Origin: Ramlibacter humi
Lineage (GTDB): Bacteria; Pseudomonadota; Gammaproteobacteria; Burkholderiales; Burkholderiaceae_C
Reading direction: 5' to 3'
DNA length: 64,000 nucleotides
NCBI RefSeq assembly: GCF_004681975.1
Contig: NZ_SMLK01000001.1
Location: 992,001 to 1,056,000 of the forward strand
Shown: in pieces, positions 40,766 to 50,364 of the stretch
Position numbering within the stretch: position 1 is the first letter of the stretch
How the letters are laid out: the number at the start of each line of letters is the position of its first letter
Made by a program: the position numbers and the translations under genes
The notes under the pieces: model-generated
Told to the model about the DNA's origin: nothing
Databases searched by the model: none
What the model saw: only the letters and a program-made list of their open reading frames with translations

Positions 40766-41911
40766 TCACGACTCCTTGGCGGCGGCCACGGCCGGCACCT
40801 GTTTCAGCATCACGGTGCGCTGCTGGGCGATGCGCTCGCCCACCCGGGTGCGATCCTTCACGTCGCCGGCCAGCTGGCCGCAGGCGGCGGCGATGTCGTC
40901 ACCTCTCGTCTTGCGCACGGTGGTGACGATACCAGCATCACTCAGCAATTTCGCGAAGGCCGCGACGCGGGTGTTGGGGGAGCGCGTCAGCCCGGATTCG
41001 GGGAAGGGGTTGAACGGGATCAGGTTCAGCTTGCAGCTGACGCCCCGGCCCGCATGTCCCTGCACGAGCGCCACCAGTTCGCGCGCGTGCTCGTCGCGGT
41101 CGTTGACGCCATCGAGCATGCAGTACTCGAAGGTGATGAAGTCGCGCGGCGCGTGTTCGAGGTACCGGTTGCAGGCGTCCATCAGCTCGGCCAGCGGGTA
41201 CTTGCGATTGAGCGGCACGAGGTTGTCGCGCAGCGCGTCGTTCGGCGCATGCAATGACACAGCCAGCGCCACGGGGCAATCCTGCCCAAGGCGGTCCATC
41301 ATCGGCACTACGCCCGAGGTGGACACGGTCAGGCGCCGCCGCGAGAGGCCGTAGCCGTGGTCGTCCAGCATGGTGCGCAGCGCCGGCACCAGCGCCGAGT
41401 AGTTCTGCAGCGGCTCGCCCATGCCCATCATCACCACGTTGGAGATGACGCGCTCGTCGCTGCCCAGGTGGCGGCGCAGGAAGTGCTCGGCGAACCACAG
41501 CTGGGCGACGATTTCGCCGGTGGTGAGGTTGCGCGAGAAGCCCTGGTGACCGGTGGAGCAGAAGCGGCAGCCGACGGCGCAGCCGGCCTGCGAGGAGATG
41601 CACAGCGTGCCGCGGTCGTCCTCGGGGATGAAGACCGCCTCGACGGCGTTGCCGTCCCGCACGTCGAACAGCCACTTGATGGTGCCGTCGGCGGAAGCCT
41701 GCTGCGAGATGACCGGCAGCGCCTGCACGTGCGCCGCGGTCTTCAGCTTCCCGCGCAGGGACTTCGCCAGGTCGGTCATCCGGTCGAAGTCGGATTCGCC
41801 CCGCTGGTGGATCCAGCGGAACAGCTGGGTGGCGCGGAAGCGCTTCTCGCCCAGCGATTCGCAGAACGCGGCCAGCCCCTCGAGATCGAAATCCAGGAGA
41901 TTGGCCGTCAT
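40766..41911 (-). CDS. rlmN: Dual-specificity rRNA/tRNA methyltransferase RlmN
   Basis: 381 residues. A radical SAM enzyme with CAVGCRFC (CxxxCxxC, about residues 109-116) that methylates A2503 of 23S rRNA and A37 of certain tRNAs. The second conserved cysteine in [11 protein letters not shown] and a C-terminal cysteine in AAACGQL fit the two-cysteine mechanism. It lies 22 bp after ndk. Confidence 0.96.
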   Translation of the reverse strand: MTANLLDFDLEGLAAFCESLGEKRFRATQLFRWIHQRGESDFDRMTDLAKSLRGKLKTAAHVQALPVISQQASADGTIKWLFDVRDGNAVEAVFIPEDDRGTLCISSQAGCAVGCRFCSTGHQGFSRNLTTGEIVAQLWFAEHFLRRHLGSDERVISNVVMMGMGEPLQNYSALVPALRTMLDDHGYGLSRRRLTVSTSGVVPMMDRLGQDCPVALAVSLHAPNDALRDNLVPLNRKYPLAELMDACNRYLEHAPRDFITFEYCMLDGVNDRDEHARELVALVQGHAGRGVSCKLNLIPFNPFPESGLTRSPNTRVAAFAKLLSDAGIVTTVRKTRGDDIAAACGQLAGDVKDRTRVGERIAQQRTVMLKQVPAVAAAKES

Positions 41912-41933
41912 CGCATGGGTACCGCCCGCCTTG

Positions 41934-42359
41934 TCAGCGGGAGTAGACGTTCATGCCGGGGAAGAAGAAGCCCACCTCGACCTTGGCGGTCTCGGGCGCG
42001 TCGGAGCCGTGCACCGCGTTGGCGTCGATGCTGTCGGCGAAGTCGGCGCGGATGGTGCCCTTGTCGGCCTTCTTGGGGTCGGTGGCGCCCATCAGCTCGC
42101 GGTTCTTCAGGATGGCGTTCTCGCCTTCCAGGACCTGGATCATCACCGGGCCGGAGATCATGAAGTCCACCAGGTCCTTGAAGAAGGGACGCTCCTTGTG
42201 GACGGCGTAGAACTGCTCGGCCTCGCGGCGCGACAGGTGCGCCATGCGGGCGGCGATGACCTTCAGGCCGGCGGCTTCGAAGCGGGCGTAGATCTGGCCG
42301 ATCACGTTCTTGGCCACGGCGTCCGGCTTGATGATGGAGAGGGTGCGTTCGATCGCCAT
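41934..42359 (-). CDS. ndk: Nucleoside diphosphate kinase
   Basis: 141 residues, the family's normal length. [12 protein letters not shown] opens the fold, and the phosphohistidine is in [12 protein letters not shown] (His117). It equilibrates NTP pools. First gene of the long minus-strand run; TAAAAT at 42456-42461 is a candidate -10 on that strand. Confidence 0.98.
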   Translation of the reverse strand: MAIERTLSIIKPDAVAKNVIGQIYARFEAAGLKVIAARMAHLSRREAEQFYAVHKERPFFKDLVDFMISGPVMIQVLEGENAILKNRELMGATDPKKADKGTIRADFADSIDANAVHGSDAPETAKVEVGFFFPGMNVYSR

Positions 42360-42486
42360 TTGGGAATTACCTGTCGTTTGTTGTGGAATGGATGCCGGCT
42401 GCGGGGACCGGCAGGTGGGACCGCCACAGGCGGCCCGAGTTCGGCAAAGCCCGATATTTTAACCCGCGGGCGTGACTTTCTTTGGC

Positions 42487-43893
42487 TCAGCGGCCGCCGC
42501 GGTTGCCGCGCCGGCCACCACCGCCGCCATTGCCGCCCCCGCCGCGGCGCTGGCCGCCGCCGGGACCGCCGCCCTGCCTCTGCCGCAGGAAGCTGTCGGC
42601 GCCGATGTAGCCGAACGAGGTCTTCATCGGATCGGGCTGGCCGCCACCACCGCCGCCTCCGCCACCGCCCTTGTTGCGGCGCTGGCCGCCCTGCCCCTTG
42701 GGCGGGTTGCCTTGCGGCCCCGCGTTGCGCGAGCCGTCGGGGCGCGGTCCGCCGCCGCGGTTGCCCCGGCGGCGGTTGCGCGAATTGCCCTCGCCTTCAC
42801 TGCGCCCGCCCCGCTCACCCGCCGGCTGGGGCATGCCGCCGGCCGCGTGCGTGAGGGACCGGATGTCGCGCTCGTCCAGCTCGGTCCAGGCGCCCCGCTT
42901 CAGGCCCTTGGGCAGCACCATCGCGCCATAGCGGATGCGGATCAGGCGGCTGACCGCGTGGCCCAGCGCCTCGAACAGGCGGCGCACCTCGCGGTTGCGG
43001 CCTTCCGAAATGGTCACGCGGTACCAGGCGTTGGCGCCCTCGCCGCCGCCTTCCTCGATGGAGCCGAACTGCGCGCGGCCGTCCTCGAGGTCGATGCCGT
43101 CCAGCAGCCGCTGCTTTTCCTCGTTGCTGAGGGCGCCGAGCACGCGCACCGCGTATTCGCGCTCCAGTCCGAAGCGGGGGTGCATCAGGCGGTTGGCCAG
43201 CTCGCCCGAGCTGGTGAACAGCAGCAGGCCTTCGGTGTTGAGGTCCAGCCGGCCGACCGACTGCCACTTGCCCTGCTGCAGCTTGGGCAGCTTTCGGAAC
43301 ACGGTGGGCCGGTTCTGCGGGTCGTCGTGCGTGACGACCTCGCCCACCGGCTTGTGGTACGCGATGACCCGCGCCGGCGGCGGCGCGATGCGCACCTTGA
43401 TCGGCTTGCCGTTGACCTTGATCGAGTCGCCCCACTGAATGCGCTGGCCGATGTGGGCGGGCTCGTTGTTGACCGAGATGCGCCCCTCCATGATCAGCTG
43501 CTCCATCTCCAGGCGCGAACCCAGGCCGGCCTGGGCCAGTACCTTGTGCAGCTTGGGCGTCTCGGCCTGCGGCGCGAGCACGCGCTTGGCGGTGGCCCCA
43601 TCGGGCGACTCGCCTTCGGCGTCGTAGCGCCCGGAGACCACGTCCTCGAAACGCACCGGCTCAGCCGGCGGGGGCGCGGGCTCTCGCGCGCGGCGCTGGC
43701 CGCGGCCGCGCGGTTCGCCGTCCTCGTCTTCTTCGTCCTCGTCGCCGCCCTCCGCTTCGTCGTCCTCGCGCCCGTCGTCGAACTCGGCTTGCGGCTCGTC
43801 CGCGGGCTCTGCGGCCTGCGGCGCGGCCGCCGGTTTGTCTTTCTCTTCGGTGGCCGGCGCTTCGGAGGAGGCAGGCTGGTCGTTAGGGTTCAT
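42487..43893 (-). CDS. rluB: 23S rRNA pseudouridine synthase B-type (RluB)
   Basis: 468 residues, about 170 more than the E. coli enzyme. An acidic, Ala/Pro-rich N-terminus (about 1-95) precedes the S4 domain ([20 protein letters not shown]). The catalytic aspartate is in [12 protein letters not shown] (about 195-206). The last 120 residues are a Gly/Arg/Asn-rich RGG-like tail. The tail probably binds RNA nonspecifically (inference). Its ATG overlaps the scpB stop. Confidence 0.94.
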   Translation of the reverse strand: MNPNDQPASSEAPATEEKDKPAAAPQAAEPADEPQAEFDDGREDDEAEGGDEDEEDEDGEPRGRGQRRAREPAPPPAEPVRFEDVVSGRYDAEGESPDGATAKRVLAPQAETPKLHKVLAQAGLGSRLEMEQLIMEGRISVNNEPAHIGQRIQWGDSIKVNGKPIKVRIAPPPARVIAYHKPVGEVVTHDDPQNRPTVFRKLPKLQQGKWQSVGRLDLNTEGLLLFTSSGELANRLMHPRFGLEREYAVRVLGALSNEEKQRLLDGIDLEDGRAQFGSIEEGGGEGANAWYRVTISEGRNREVRRLFEALGHAVSRLIRIRYGAMVLPKGLKRGAWTELDERDIRSLTHAAGGMPQPAGERGGRSEGEGNSRNRRRGNRGGGPRPDGSRNAGPQGNPPKGQGGQRRNKGGGGGGGGGGQPDPMKTSFGYIGADSFLRQRQGGGPGGGQRRGGGGNGGGGGRRGNRGGR

Positions 43894-44624
43894 GCGACTT
43901 CAGGTGAGGGCGGCGCGGGCGCCGCGTCGCCGGACTCGCCGGGCGGGGATGGCGGATCGGCCGGGGCATCGCCGGCGTCGGCCGGGCTGCCCTCGGAAGA
44001 GGCTTCGGGCGGCAGGGCGGCGGCGTCGGCGCCCTCGCCTTCCATGACCAACGCGGGCTGCAGCGGCGATTCGGCGGCTTCGGCCAGGCCGGCGAAGACC
44101 TCGGCCTGCTGGCTGGGCGATTCCAGCATTGGCAGCTGGTCGAGCGAGGCCAGCCCCAGGTCGTCCAGGAACTGGCGTGTGGTGGCGTACAGCCCCGGGC
44201 GGCCGGGCGCTTCGCGGTGGCCGATCACCTCGACCCAGCCACGGTCTTCCAGCTGCTTGAGGATCTGCGTGTTGATGGTGACGCCACGGATGTCTTCCAT
44301 GTCGCCGCGCGTGACGGGCTGGCGGTACGCGATGATGGCCAGCGTCTCCAGCGCGGCCCGCGTGTACTTGGGCGGCTTTTCCGGATGCAGGCGGTCGAGG
44401 TATTCGCGCAGGTCGGGACGGCTCTGGAAGCGCCAGCCGCTGGCCACGCAGACCAGCTCCACGCCGCGCTGGGTCCAGTCGTCCTGCAGTTCCTCCAGAA
44501 GCGACTTGACCGTGTCGGCCCCGAGCTCGTCGTTGAACAGCACGCGCAGCTCGCGAACCTGCAGCGGCTGCGAGGAGCAGATCAGTGCGGTTTCGAGGAC
44601 GCGCTTGGCATCCGCGGTATTCAT
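43890..44624 (-). CDS. scpB: Chromosome segregation protein ScpB
   Basis: 244 residues. The winged-helix pair (about 5-175) with [27 protein letters not shown] is the ScpB signature; it partners ScpA and SMC in condensin. The last 70 residues are acidic, Pro/Ala-rich. scpA and smc are not in the window. Four-base overlap with rluB, 45 bp after rluD. Confidence 0.94.
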   Translation of the reverse strand: MNTADAKRVLETALICSSQPLQVRELRVLFNDELGADTVKSLLEELQDDWTQRGVELVCVASGWRFQSRPDLREYLDRLHPEKPPKYTRAALETLAIIAYRQPVTRGDMEDIRGVTINTQILKQLEDRGWVEVIGHREAPGRPGLYATTRQFLDDLGLASLDQLPMLESPSQQAEVFAGLAEAAESPLQPALVMEGEGADAAALPPEASSEGSPADAGDAPADPPSPPGESGDAAPAPPSPEVA

Positions 44625-44669
44625 GTCTTGCGTACTTCCTGGCTGGATCGGGCGCCGGTGGCGCTCCAG

Positions 44670-45776
44670 TCATGGGGCCCGTCTTCGTGGGGGCGGCATC
44701 GCGGGCGGCTGGCCGGCGGCGGGGGGCCGGCCGGGCATGGCCGGGGACGCCATCGCTGGGGACGGATTGTAACGCAGCCCCCACGCCGCCAGCCCTTCCA
44801 CGAAGTCGGCGGGCAAGGCCGAGGTGAACGCCAGCGCCTCGCCCGTCATGGGATGCGTGAACGCCAGCCGCTGCGCGTGCAGGGCCTGCCGCGCCATGCC
44901 GCTGGCGGCCGTGCCGCCGTAAAGCGTGTCGCCCGCGAGCGGGTGGCCGAGGAAAGCCATGTGCACCCGGATCTGGTGGGTGCGTCCCGTGTGCAGCGTG
45001 GCGCGCACCAGGCACCCGGCGTCCGCCGTGTCCAGCATCTCGAAGGTGGTCATCGCCTGCTTGCCGGAGTGAAGCGCCAGGTCCACCACCGCCATGCGCT
45101 GGCGGTGCACCGGATCGCGTCCGACGGGCGCTTCCACCTTGCGCACCGGCTCGCCGCGCCAGGCGCGGTGCGCGATGGCCAGGTACTGCCGCGAGACTTC
45201 GCGCGCCGCGATCATGCGGACCAGCGCGTCCATCGCCTCGCGGGTTCGCGCCACCACCATCAGGCCGCTGGTGTCCTTGTCCAGGCGGTGCACGATGCCG
45301 GCACGCGGCAAGAGCGACGCGCGGTCGTCGCGGGCCAGCAGGCCGTTGAGCAGCGTGCCGCTCCAGTGGCCGGGCGCGGGGTGAACCACCAGCCCCGGCG
45401 GCTTGTCGACCACCAGCAGGTGGTCGTCCTGATGCACGACCGACAGCGGCATGGGCTCGGCGCGGAACGCCATGCTTTGCGGCGTGGGCCGCAGTTCGAC
45501 TTCCAGGGTGGCGCCCGCCTTCACCCGGTGCGCGGGCCGCGACGCCGGAGCGCCCGCGAGGCGCACCGCGCCCGCGGCCACCAGCTGCTGCAGGTAGCTG
45601 CGCGAGAACTCGGGCACCAGCTGCGCCAGCGCGTGGTCCAGCCGCTTGCCGTGCAGGGAAGCGTCCACCGTGAAGGCGCGCAGCTCCGATCCCGAGTCGG
45701 CTTCGGCTTCCTCGTCGGGCGGTTCCGGTGTGGGCCCGCCGGGTGCGGTCCCTATAATCGTGCGGCCCTGTTTCAA
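44670..45776 (-). CDS. rluD: 23S rRNA pseudouridine synthase D (RluD)
   Basis: 368 residues from a TTG at 45776. S4 domain at about 35-90, catalytic aspartate in AGIVHRLDKDTSGLMVVA, and GRTHQIRVHMAFLGHPLAGD. It makes pseudouridines 1911, 1915 and 1917 in helix 69. Homology to RluD reaches to about residue 30, so the next start (GTG, residue 37) is too late and TTG is kept. The start lies 15 bp from divergent bamD. Confidence 0.9.
   Translation of the reverse strand: MKQGRTIIGTAPGGPTPEPPDEEAEADSGSELRAFTVDASLHGKRLDHALAQLVPEFSRSYLQQLVAAGAVRLAGAPASRPAHRVKAGATLEVELRPTPQSMAFRAEPMPLSVVHQDDHLLVVDKPPGLVVHPAPGHWSGTLLNGLLARDDRASLLPRAGIVHRLDKDTSGLMVVARTREAMDALVRMIAAREVSRQYLAIAHRAWRGEPVRKVEAPVGRDPVHRQRMAVVDLALHSGKQAMTTFEMLDTADAGCLVRATLHTGRTHQIRVHMAFLGHPLAGDTLYGGTAASGMARQALHAQRLAFTHPMTGEALAFTSALPADFVEGLAAWGLRYNPSPAMASPAMPGRPPAAGQPPAMPPPRRRAP
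45753..45758 (+). promoter_or_regulatory. Candidate -10 of bamD
   Basis: A perfect TATAAT 33 bases before the bamD ATG. It lies inside the first codons of divergent rluD; the -35 is weak. Confidence 0.5.
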
Positions 45777-45791
45777 GAAGGTTTGCGCCTC

Positions 45792-46586
45792 ATGCTCCGA
45801 GCGAAATTATCGTTTGCCGCCGCCGCGATGCTGCTTTTGCTGGCCGGCTGCTCCACCACGAGCGACGACAAGACCGCGAACTGGAGCCCGAACAAGATCT
45901 ACTCCGAAGCGAAGGACGAACTGAGTTCCGGCAACTACGACAAGGCGGTGCCGCTGTTCGAGAAGCTGGAAGGCCGCGCCGCCGGCACGCCGCTGGCGCA
46001 GCAGGCGCAGCTGGAGAAGGCCTACGCGCAGTGGAAGACCGGCGACCAGGCCCAGGCCATCGCCACGCTGGACCGCTTCATGAAGCTGCACCCGTCCAGC
46101 CCCGCCTACGACTACGCGCTGTACCTCAAGGGCCTGGTCAACTTCAACGACAACCTGGGCATGTTCTCGTGGCTGTCGCGGCAGGACCTGTCGGAGCGCG
46201 ACCAGAAGGCGGCGAAGGAATCGTTCGAGTCGTTCAAGGAACTGGTCACCCGCTTCCCCGAATCGCGCTACGCGCCGGATGCCCGCGCCCGCATGACGTA
46301 CATCGTCAACTCGCTGGCGCAGTCCGAGGTGCACGTCGCCCGCTACTACTACTCGCGCGGCGCGTACGTCGCCGCCATCAACCGCGCGCAGACGGCGCTG
46401 GCCGACTACCAGGACGTGCCCGCGCTGGAAGAGGCGCTGTTCATCCTGGTGAAGTCGTACGACGCGCTGGGCATGACGCAACTGCGCGACGACAGCAAGC
46501 GCGTGCTGGAGAAGACCTATCCGCAAAGCGAGCTGCTGACCAACGGCGGCCGCACGGTCAGCAAGCCCTGGTGGCAGCTCTGGTGA
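45792..46586 (+). CDS. bamD: Outer-membrane protein assembly factor BamD
   Basis: 264 residues. A lipoprotein signal with LLAGC (Cys20) is followed by TPR helices: IYSEAKDELSSGNYDKAVPLFEKLEGR, YALYLKGLVNF, FPESRYAPDARARM. An essential BAM subunit. The ORF continues far upstream, but ATG at 45792 is the only one giving a signal peptide. It converges on dinG with five bases between stops and no terminator. Confidence 0.96.
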   Translation: MLRAKLSFAAAAMLLLLAGCSTTSDDKTANWSPNKIYSEAKDELSSGNYDKAVPLFEKLEGRAAGTPLAQQAQLEKAYAQWKTGDQAQAIATLDRFMKLHPSSPAYDYALYLKGLVNFNDNLGMFSWLSRQDLSERDQKAAKESFESFKELVTRFPESRYAPDARARMTYIVNSLAQSEVHVARYYYSRGAYVAAINRAQTALADYQDVPALEEALFILVKSYDALGMTQLRDDSKRVLEKTYPQSELLTNGGRTVSKPWWQLW

Positions 46587-46591
46587 TGGCC

Positions 46592-48619
46592 TCAGGCCGC
46601 GGCGAGACGTGCCGCGGCCAGCGCATCCAGCGCGGCTTCGAATTCCTCGCCTGAACGCAGGCGCCGCATCGGCGGCAGCGCGGCCAGCAGCCGCCGCCCG
46701 TATCCCATGGTCGCCAGGCGCGTGTCGCACACCACCAGCACGCCGCGGTCGCTCTCGCGCCGGATCAGCCGGCCGGCGCCCTGCTTCAGCGCCACCGCCG
46801 CTTCCGGCACGAAGTAGTCGTTGAACGGGCTGCGGCCCTGCGCTTCCAGCCGCTGGGAACGCGCTTCCACCAGCGGGTCGCCGGGCGGCGGGAAAGGCAG
46901 CTTGTCGATGACCACCAGCTCCAGCGCGTCGCCCGGCACGTCCACGCCTTCCCAGAACGAAGCCGAGGCCACCAGCAGGCAGCCCGGCGCGCCCCCGGCC
47001 GAGCCTTCGCGGAACCGCTCGATCAGGCGGCGCTTGGGCCACTGACCCTGCACCAGCACCTCGATGTCGCGCGAGCCGTCGAAGCGGCGCTGCAGGTCCT
47101 CGCCGATCGCGCGCAGCGCGCGCAGCGTGGTGGTCAGCACCATGGTGCGGCCGCCCAGGTGCTGCGCCGCCTGCCCGGCCAGGCGGGACACCGCGAGGCT
47201 GTGCCCCGGGTCGGCCGGCTTGGGCAGGTTGGCGGGCAGGTAGAGCGACGCCTGCGACGGGTAGTCGAACGGGCTGCCCACGCGCAGCACCTGCGCGCTC
47301 GACAGGCCGCAAGGCTCGGTGAACCACGACAGCCGCGCGTCGTCGCCCAGCGTGGCCGAGGTGAAGATCCAGGCGCGGCCACCGGTGAGCTGCTCGTCTT
47401 GCGCGCCGTCGTCCTCGTCATCCTTCATGCCGAGCAGCCGCGTGCGCACGGCGTGCGCGATGTCCAGTGGCGACTCGACCAGCCGCAACTGCGTGCCCAC
47501 GTCCACCCAGCGCACCGCGCCCGGCTCGGCCGGGCCCGCGAACCGTGCGGCGCGCTCCGCGATGCCCGCGGCGCGCTCGTGCAGGCGCACGAAGTCCGGC
47601 GCGATTTCGCTGACCGTGGACAGCGCGTCCATCGCGTCCTCGCAGGCTGCGCGCAGGTCGTCCAGGGCCTCTTCCCACGGTTGCGGCGGCACGCCTTCCG
47701 GCGCCTGTGCTGTCCAGCGCAAGCGCGAGCCCGCGGTAGACCGCCCCACCACCAGCCGCAGCTCGCGCCCCGCCCGGTCGAGCGAGCCGGCAAGCCCGGA
47801 CCAGTCGGCCAGCCCGCGCGCCAGCTGCAGGCCCGCGGCCAGAAGATCGCGCGCGAAGTCGATCAGCTGGCCCGTGCCCAGCTGGCGGCCCAGGAACTGC
47901 ACGCCCGTCTCATTGAGCTGGTGCGCTTCGTCGAACACGGCCACCTTCACCGTCGGCAGCAGTTCGGCCATGCCCGACTCGCGCACCGCCAGGTCGGCGA
48001 AGAACAGGTGGTGGTTCACCACCACCACGTCGGCGGCCAGCGCCTCGCGTCGCGCATGATTGACGTGGCACTCGCGAAAGCGCGGGCACTGCGACCCCAG
48101 GCAGTTCTCCCGCGTGGACGTCACCAGCGGCAGCACGGGCGAGCGCTCGTCCAGCCCCGGCATCTCCGCCAGGTCGCCCGTACGGGTGGCCTGCGACCAC
48201 TGCTCGATGCGCGCGAGCGTCACGGTGGCCGCGCGGTCCACGCCGGGATCGCGGCGGGCCTGCTCCATCCGGTGCAGGCACAGGTAGCTGGCGCGGCCCT
48301 TGAGCAGCGCGGTGCGCACCGGCACGCCCAGCGCTTCCACCAGGCGCGGCAGGTCGCGGCCGAACAGCTGGTCCTGCAGGGTCTTGGTGGCGGTGGAGAC
48401 CAGCACGCGCTCGCCGGACAACAGCGCGGGCACGAGGTAGGAGAAGGTCTTGCCGACGCCCGTGCCGGCTTCCACCACGAGCGCGCCGCCGGTTTCGATG
48501 GCATCGGCGACGGCCAGCGCCATCTCGGTCTGGCCGTCGCGGGGGCGGAAGGCTTCGGCCGCGCGCGGCAACGCGCCGTCGGCCGCGAAGGCGCCGCGGA
48601 CGGCTTCGGTCAGGGTCAT
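46592..48619 (-). CDS. ATP-dependent DNA helicase, DinG/YoaA (XPD-like) family
   Basis: 675 residues. Walker A EAGTGVGKT (about 50-58), DEAH box VFDEAHQL and motif VI QGAGRLIRRESDRGVL are present. Four cysteines (SYLCLH, ENCLGSQC, FRECHV) are placed to hold the XPD-type Fe-S cluster. YoaA homologues aid repair of stalled forks. YoaA is preferred over DinG on length and the FeS region. Start MTLTEAVRGA is standard. Confidence 0.92.
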   Translation of the reverse strand: MTLTEAVRGAFAADGALPRAAEAFRPRDGQTEMALAVADAIETGGALVVEAGTGVGKTFSYLVPALLSGERVLVSTATKTLQDQLFGRDLPRLVEALGVPVRTALLKGRASYLCLHRMEQARRDPGVDRAATVTLARIEQWSQATRTGDLAEMPGLDERSPVLPLVTSTRENCLGSQCPRFRECHVNHARREALAADVVVVNHHLFFADLAVRESGMAELLPTVKVAVFDEAHQLNETGVQFLGRQLGTGQLIDFARDLLAAGLQLARGLADWSGLAGSLDRAGRELRLVVGRSTAGSRLRWTAQAPEGVPPQPWEEALDDLRAACEDAMDALSTVSEIAPDFVRLHERAAGIAERAARFAGPAEPGAVRWVDVGTQLRLVESPLDIAHAVRTRLLGMKDDEDDGAQDEQLTGGRAWIFTSATLGDDARLSWFTEPCGLSSAQVLRVGSPFDYPSQASLYLPANLPKPADPGHSLAVSRLAGQAAQHLGGRTMVLTTTLRALRAIGEDLQRRFDGSRDIEVLVQGQWPKRRLIERFREGSAGGAPGCLLVASASFWEGVDVPGDALELVVIDKLPFPPPGDPLVEARSQRLEAQGRSPFNDYFVPEAAVALKQGAGRLIRRESDRGVLVVCDTRLATMGYGRRLLAALPPMRRLRSGEEFEAALDALAAARLAAA

Positions 48620-48656
48620 TCGGAAAACTTCTCTCAGCGCTGTTCTTCGGCGCTGT

Positions 48657-48860
48657 TCAGGCCGGTTCCTTCGGGTCGAGCGCGAGTTCCAGCTGGGCGA
48701 TCTGGTCGCGCAGGGCCAGCCGGCGCTTCTTCAGGCGGCGGACGGTGAGCTCATCCATCGGCTTCTCCGCGGTAGCGGTGTCGATCAGCGCGTCGAGGTC
48801 GGCGTGCTCGATCCGCAGCTCGATCAGCCTTCGCTCGGGCGAGTGCAGGTTGGTTTCCAC
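48657..48860 (-). CDS. YdcH-family (DUF465) small protein
   Basis: 67 residues. A helical hairpin with the family's HSPERRLIELRIEHADLDAL and LKKRRLALRDQIAQLE. The start is GTG at 48860 (VETNLHS); the longer reading has no matching extension. Function unknown. It precedes the dinG-like gene on the same strand (37 bp). Confidence 0.85.
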   Translation of the reverse strand: METNLHSPERRLIELRIEHADLDALIDTATAEKPMDELTVRRLKKRRLALRDQIAQLELALDPKEPA

Positions 48861-48903
48861 GGGAAAGTTGACAGTGCGGCGGACGGAGCTCTTCGGGTTC
48901 AAA

Positions 48904-48932
48904 CGATAATACGTCCTCCAAGGCCAATTATC
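48904..48932. promoter_or_regulatory. Palindrome between ydcH and the PP2C gene
   Basis: CGATAAT and ATTATCG form an inverted repeat with a 15-base spacer. The arms could be mirrored -10 boxes of divergent promoters or an operator. Seen directly; role inferred. Confidence 0.4.
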
Positions 48933-48966
48933 GAGCGCGGACCCCACCCGCTCCCCCGAAAGCAGC

Positions 48967-49728
48967 ATGGGCAAAGGCTACCGACTCACCGCCGCGACCG
49001 GCATCCACAAGGGCGACCGCGAATACCAGCAGGACCAGGTCGCGCTGATCGCCCATCCGCGCGTGAGCGGCTGCGTGCTGGCCGTCGTCGCCGACGGCAT
49101 GGGCGGCCGCAGCGGCGGCCGCAAGGCGTCCGACCAGGTCATGATGACCGCCAAGCAGCTGTTCGAGCGCTACTCGCCCGACCACGACGACGCCGGCGTG
49201 CTGCTCAAGCAGATCGCCCAGGAAGCGCACCTGGTCATCAAGCTCACCGCCATCGCGGCCGAGCAGGAACCGCACAGCACCATCGCCGCCTACCTGATCA
49301 ACCCGGCCGGCGATTGCCACTGGGTGCACGCGGGCGATTCGCGCATCTACCAGTTCCACGGCAACAAGCTGGTCAAGCGCACGCTGGACCATTCCTACGT
49401 GCAGACGCTGGTGGACGCCGGCCAGCTCACCGAGGAAGAGGCGAACGTCCATCCGCAGTCCAACATCCTGATGGGCTGCCTGGGCGCCGAAGAAGATCCG
49501 CCGGCCACCCTGCACTACGTGCCCCAGCTGCGGCCGGGCGACGTGCTGATGGCCTGCAGCGACGGCGTGTGGCACTACTTCAGCCACCATGAGCTGGGCT
49601 CGGTGCTCTCTTCGCTGTCGCCGCGCGAAGCCAGCGAGTTCCTGATCGAGAAGGCGCGCTCGCGCGGCCGTGGGGGCGGCGACAACCTCTCGCTGGTGAT
49701 CGTGAAGCTGGAGCCGCTGGAAGGCTGA
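48967..49728 (+). CDS. PP2C-type serine/threonine protein phosphatase
   Basis: 253 residues. Metal-binding motifs VVADGMGG (Asp43), HAGDSRIYQF, CSDGVW and GGGDNLSL are all present, so it should be an active Mn/Mg phosphatase. The usual second motif GTT is replaced by HSTIAA. There is no regulatory domain or signal peptide. No partner kinase lies in the window. It is divergent from ydcH. Confidence 0.92.
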   Translation: MGKGYRLTAATGIHKGDREYQQDQVALIAHPRVSGCVLAVVADGMGGRSGGRKASDQVMMTAKQLFERYSPDHDDAGVLLKQIAQEAHLVIKLTAIAAEQEPHSTIAAYLINPAGDCHWVHAGDSRIYQFHGNKLVKRTLDHSYVQTLVDAGQLTEEEANVHPQSNILMGCLGAEEDPPATLHYVPQLRPGDVLMACSDGVWHYFSHHELGSVLSSLSPREASEFLIEKARSRGRGGGDNLSLVIVKLEPLEG

Positions 49729-49746
49729 GAGCCGCCGGGCCGCGCG

Positions 49747-50364
49747 TTACTGCAGCGGCAACTGCGGCACCGGCAAGGGCGCCTTGGCCGGCTTCTGCGA
49801 TTCGGCCTGCTTCTTCTCCACCTTGGCCCGGTGCTCCTGGGCTTCCTTCATGCGCTCGTCGTAGCGGCTGGCGTTGGCTTGCGCGTCGGGCAGCGTGGGA
49901 TCCTTGGTTTCCTTGCCCGCGGCCTTCTGCGCGCGCGCCTGGGCCGCCGAAGCGGCCTGCGCCGCCTTGTCGGCCTTGGTGGCCGCCCGCGATTCGCGCG
50001 TCTGCTGGTCGGCCAGCGCCTTCCCGCGCGACTGCGCCTTCTGGTCCTGCTTTTCCTGCGACTGGCGCTCGTCCAGGTCCTTGATGCGCTCGGCCGAGCG
50101 GCGCCGGCGCTCCGCGTCGTTCAGCTGGATTTCCTGCCGGCGCAGGTCGGCCAGTTGCTCGCGCCGCGTGTCACGGGCCTCGTCGATGCAGTCGCTGACC
50201 GCGAACTTCTGGTAGCAGGCCTTCTGCGCCTGGGTGAAAGCCGCCTCGATGTGGCTGCGCTCCGCCGCGATGCGGGCCCGCTCGGCGGCCACCTCCTGCT
50301 GGGACTGGGCCCAGGCCGGGGCGGCGGCAGCGAGCAAAAGGAAGACGGCGGCGATGGGCTTCAT
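49747..50364 (-). CDS. Exported coiled-coil protein of unknown function
   Basis: 205 residues. A signal peptide ends at APAWAQ (about residue 20). The rest is charged helical, with two cysteines in CYQKFAVSDCIDEARDTRR (about 49-58) that could form a disulfide, then Lys/Ala/Gln-rich coiled coil. I do not recognise a named family. Its ATG overlaps the zapE stop, so the two are translationally coupled. Confidence 0.75.
   Translation of the reverse strand: MKPIAAVFLLLAAAAPAWAQSQQEVAAERARIAAERSHIEAAFTQAQKACYQKFAVSDCIDEARDTRREQLADLRRQEIQLNDAERRRRSAERIKDLDERQSQEKQDQKAQSRGKALADQQTRESRAATKADKAAQAASAAQARAQKAAGKETKDPTLPDAQANASRYDERMKEAQEHRAKVEKKQAESQKPAKAPLPVPQLPLQ

Noticed and set aside
44217-45791. 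Upstream extension of bamD
   Set aside because: It is antisense to rluD and would bury the lipoprotein signal; ATG 45792 gives a normal BamD.
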